Origin: Ardenticatenales bacterium
Lineage (GTDB): Bacteria; Chloroflexota; Anaerolineae; Promineifilales; Promineifilaceae
Length of the DNA stretch: 54,986 nt
Direction of reading: 5' to 3'
Assembly: GCA_020634575.1 (NCBI GenBank)
Contig: JACKBM010000047.1
Location: 1-54,986 of the forward strand
Shown: in pieces, positions 53,601 to 54,986 of the stretch
Position numbering within the stretch: position 1 is the stretch's first letter
How the letters are laid out: each line of letters begins with the position of its first letter
Program-made: the position numbers and the translations under genes
Notes under the pieces: generated by a model
Seen by the model: the letters and a program-made list of their open reading frames with translations, nothing else
Database searches by the model: none
What the model was told of the DNA's origin: nothing

Positions 53601-53843
53601 AGCACCAGCAGTTCTGAAGATGTCACCGGTGTTTTTGTAAATGCCAGCAACAACGACATCTACCTGAACACCGTCGGCAACTTCTCTGTCACGGGTGCCT
53701 CCGGCACTGCTGAAGATATCTTCACCTGTGCGCCGTCCAGCCTGGGCAGCAGCACCGCCTGCAGCTTCAGCTTCTTCTGGGATGGTTCTGCTTCCGGCTT
53801 CGCCGGCGAGAACATGGATGGTCTGTACATCGAAAATCCCTAA
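50676..53843 (+). CDS. Secreted multidomain protein with P-domain and FDGSDVGL repeats
   Basis: 1055 residues from ATG 50676 (GGAGGG about 10 nt upstream). A signal peptide (LLLLLAAAGTWFLVL) is followed by a long N-terminal region with DCCGGGANVPPDPELAVG at about 148-165 and YDEEADRYIIAIDGDG, propeller-like and shared with the next gene. After a Pro/Thr linker (568-596) a P/proprotein-convertase-type domain spans about 600-715 (ending VNQWCVEA). A second linker of PTNTPIPPT units leads to a C-terminal array in which FDGSDVGL recurs three times, then a degenerate FWDGSASGF copy, each with ED/DID and acidic loops suggesting calcium binding. No LPxTG or lipobox; probably released or held by the tail. 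Function unknown. Confidence 0.85.
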   Translation: MNPKRLLRFSLLLLLAAAGTWFLVLQAGPGPETVSRDNAVGLLAPAGFSSNQLAEVINDEASANVSLPTTVNLADVEPGQYDPSNQYDRWMRGEIDLDQEASRFSDAEQAARLEEAMKLEPDANVNIASVSGRAPVSGVGFDSLDINDCCGGGANVPPDPELAVGPNHVIAVVNVAFEIYDKSGNSLVGPTTFASFMASDPNCDSGVFDPNAHYDEEADRYIIAIDGDGTHYCVAVSQTGNPTGSWNIYSFATNPANANFFDYPHAGVGDNALYMGGNMFNCGAINCSFVEARVWAFDKTAMYNGSAASFRTASLGNTVFTPQPLNLHGFNQGTWLNGNTHYFITATDPDNVQIFTWTNALSGTNPVQQTNLNLQTATGVTSSAPVSWPQAGGGGSIQGNDERPQDFEYRNGFGWTSQVVACNPGSGTVNCVRWAQINLSTFTVANAGVYGSNGDYRTFADLAVNACDGMAVGYTKGNSSIFPSIFVTGREAGDPAGTLQAETQLKAGEITYTAFDSAPRRWGDYTEMTIAPDGVTFWYLGEYSKITGNGSGRWGTYIGSFSFPSCTTGPTPTPGPTLTPSLTPAPTDTPSPTPAPDGLFCAAPFSIVDGGTATSSLTISDARSINDLNVLLDVAHTWVGDLTFTLTHQNTGTSVTFVDRPGVPASTYGCSGNDIDARLDDEAGTPVETTCGAGTPTINGNFSPNNALSAFDGESVNGTWVLTVTDSVTPDGGAVNQWCVEATLGGAAPTDTPVPPTNTPIPPTNTPIPPTATATGVPPTATNTPIPPTATNTPVPGSDTIIYVSSTSNGNAGGVAFADEDIIAYNMTTGSWSLYFDGSDVGLAASSGLDINAFHLLPDGSILMSVVTGGTLTGVGTIDDSDIVRFVPTSLGSNTAGSFEWYFDGSDVGLTTSSEDIDAIGISPAGNLLISTTGGVTANGASAADEDLLEFSGTVGSANTSGTFSVYFDGSDVGLSTSSSEDVTGVFVNASNNDIYLNTVGNFSVTGASGTAEDIFTCAPSSLGSSTACSFSFFWDGSASGFAGENMDGLYIENP

Positions 53844-53855
53844 AGCCTGATTATT

Positions 53856-53892
53856 CTATGGTGGGCGTCGCTTCGGGCGACGCCCACCATAG
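53856..53892 (+). terminator. Hairpin after the first secreted-protein gene
   Basis: A 16-bp stem (53856-53871 with 53877-53892) has a TTCGG loop, which gives a stable UUCG-like turn. It lies 13 nt after the stop. No T tract follows, so ending may be partial. Confidence 0.6.
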
Positions 53893-53974
53893 AGCACAGC
53901 CTCTTCACCAGTCAGGTCCTGTCTACTCAGTACTATTGAACACGCTCAACTGATTGTTTAGATTGTTGACCGGG

Positions 53975-54003
53975 CCGCACGGGCCATGAGCCAGCCCGCG
54001 CGG
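53975..54003 (+). other. Hairpin in the leader of the second secreted-protein gene
   Basis: CCGCACGGGC (53975-53984) and GCCCGCGCGG (53994-54003) pair with one mismatch across a 9-nt loop, about 55 nt before the start codon. No coding sequence lies in this 214-nt gap. Confidence 0.35.
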
Positions 54004-54057
54004 TCAGTTCGGCAACTTGCCCATCTCTGCACGGAACCAAATTTGGAGTCAGCCCAT

Positions 54058-54986
54058 ATGAATCTGCAAAAACTTTTTCGGCTCTGGCCTGTTCTGCTCA
54101 TCGCTGGGGCGGGCATCCTTCTGATCACGCAGCCAGGCAGCCTCACGCCAGAAAGTGTGGTGCGCCAGGAGGCGGTCAGATTGATGGCACCGGCCGGTAT
54201 CCCCGTCGCCAACGCCAACACAACCATCGCCACCGACCCAGTCAGCCCCAGTGCCATCAACGTAGCCGACATCGCTCCCGGCCAATATGACCCGGACAAC
54301 CAGTATGATCGCTGGGTACGCGGCGAAATTGACCTGGACGAGGAAGCCTCGTTCTTCACTGAGGCGGAGTGGGCCGCAGCCATGGCCGAAGCGGCCGGCC
54401 TGGAAGCCGATCCCGAAGTTGATATTGCCCAGACTGAAGGCCGGGCGCCATCAGCCGGCGTTGCTTTCGATAGCATCGACATTGTGGATTGTTGCGGCAG
54501 CGGGGCCAATGTGCCCCCCGACCCTGAGTTGGCTGTCGGTTCCAATCATGTCATCGCCGTCGTCAACGTCGCTTTTGAAATTTATGACAAGACCGGCACA
54601 TCGGTAATCGGGCCGCTCACCTTCTCCAGCTTCTTTACTGGCGTCAGCGGTTGCACCGGCGTTTTTGACCCGAATGCGCTTTATGATGAGGAGGCGGGTC
54701 GCTACATCCTGGGCATTGATGCGGATGGCGCCAACTATTGCGTTGCCGTATCTGCCACCAGCGATCCGACTGGCGTCTGGTATCGCTATGCCTTTGCCGC
54801 CGCCACGCCCAGCGCCAACTTCTTCGATTACCCCCATGCGGGTGTCGGCGACAATGCACTGTACATGGGCGGCAACATGTTCAACTGTGCCCCCAGCTGT
54901 AGTTTCATCGAGTCCCGTATTTGGGCCTATGACAAAGCCGCGATGTACAGTGGCAACTCTGCCAGCTTCGTCACCGCCAGCCTGGG
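54058..54986 (+). CDS. Secreted protein, tandem paralogue of the preceding one, 5' part
   Basis: 309 codons are visible before the window ends. ATG 54058 has GGAG about 9 nt upstream. A signal peptide (LWPVLLIAGAGILLITQPG) and the same segments as the previous protein are present in the same order: IAPGQYDPDNQYDRWVRGEIDLDEEAS in pieces, then DCCGSGANVPPDPELAVGSN, YDEEAGRYILGIDADG and YPHAGVGDNALYMGGNMFNC. It is clearly a tandem duplicate of the preceding gene; by eye roughly two thirds of aligned positions agree. Whether it also has the P-domain and FDGSDVGL array cannot be seen. Confidence 0.85.
   Translation, partial: MNLQKLFRLWPVLLIAGAGILLITQPGSLTPESVVRQEAVRLMAPAGIPVANANTTIATDPVSPSAINVADIAPGQYDPDNQYDRWVRGEIDLDEEASFFTEAEWAAAMAEAAGLEADPEVDIAQTEGRAPSAGVAFDSIDIVDCCGSGANVPPDPELAVGSNHVIAVVNVAFEIYDKTGTSVIGPLTFSSFFTGVSGCTGVFDPNALYDEEAGRYILGIDADGANYCVAVSATSDPTGVWYRYAFAAATPSANFFDYPHAGVGDNALYMGGNMFNCAPSCSFIESRIWAYDKAAMYSGNSASFVTASL

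Overview
The window is GC-rich bacterial chromosome and reads most naturally as Chloroflexota (an Anaerolineae, Caldilineae or Ardenticatenia-type lineage). The best clues are ABC-transporter lipoproteins with a repeated VEQVEVTRVV spacer after the lipobox, secreted proteins with PTNTPIPPT-type linkers, and an unusual mix of enzymes on small operons. No rRNA, tRNA, CRISPR array, prophage or insertion sequence was seen. The taxonomic call is inference.

Layout. 1-7.7 kb: the end of a DinB-like gene meets a leftward operon made of a degenerate GalU-like nucleotidyltransferase, a 1107-residue GHMP-kinase/UDP-sugar-pyrophosphorylase fusion, a P1 (DmpA-type) aminopeptidase, a C45-type N-terminal-nucleophile hydrolase and a PlsC-type acyltransferase. 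7.8-11.5 kb: a cupredoxin-like lipoprotein that lacks most copper ligands, an SDR dehydrogenase, an SMP-30/gluconolactonase-like enzyme and a GSAM-like class III aminotransferase. 11.6-15.9 kb: a membrane protein, a leaderless DesK/NarL-type histidine kinase with its overlapping response regulator, and a class A beta-lactamase-fold lipoprotein. 16-18.4 kb: an HprK-like ATPase divergent from a PqqD-family protein that is translationally coupled to an M20 peptidase. 18.5-21.9 kb: propionyl/acetyl-CoA synthetase, sugar-phosphate isomerase-like TIM barrel, PaaI-type thioesterase. 21.9-29.9 kb: a five-gene leftward operon of a BNR/sortilin-like propeller protein, MFS transporter, winged-helix nucleotidyltransferase, cobalamin-binding radical SAM enzyme and NCS1-type permease. 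30-33.1 kb: gamma-glutamyltransferase and an amidohydrolase. 33.5-43.9 kb: a complete peptide-type ABC importer (two ATPases, three tandem paralogous binding lipoproteins, two permeases). 44.1-46 kb: PadR regulator, ABM-fold protein, alpha/beta hydrolase. 46-50.2 kb: a membrane-anchored propeller protein, a class C beta-lactamase-fold serine hydrolase and an EamA exporter. 50.7 kb to the end: two tandem paralogous secreted proteins, the second cut by the window edge.

Themes. Many products act on peptides, amides or gamma-glutamyl bonds (P1, C45, M20, GGT, amidohydrolase, peptide ABC importer), which suggests peptide scavenging, but they are on separate transcription units. The most unusual items are the kinase/pyrophosphorylase fusion with a degenerate GalU partner, the PqqD/HprK-like/M20 set, the nucleotidyltransferase/radical-SAM/permease operon, and a 10-bp palindrome, ACCGGCCGGT, that occurs 24 times by my hand count but is absent from about 12 kb that includes most of the ABC importer. 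Recognisable leaderless promoters (a TANNNT box about 7-9 nt before the ATG) and intercistronic hairpins are further recurring features.
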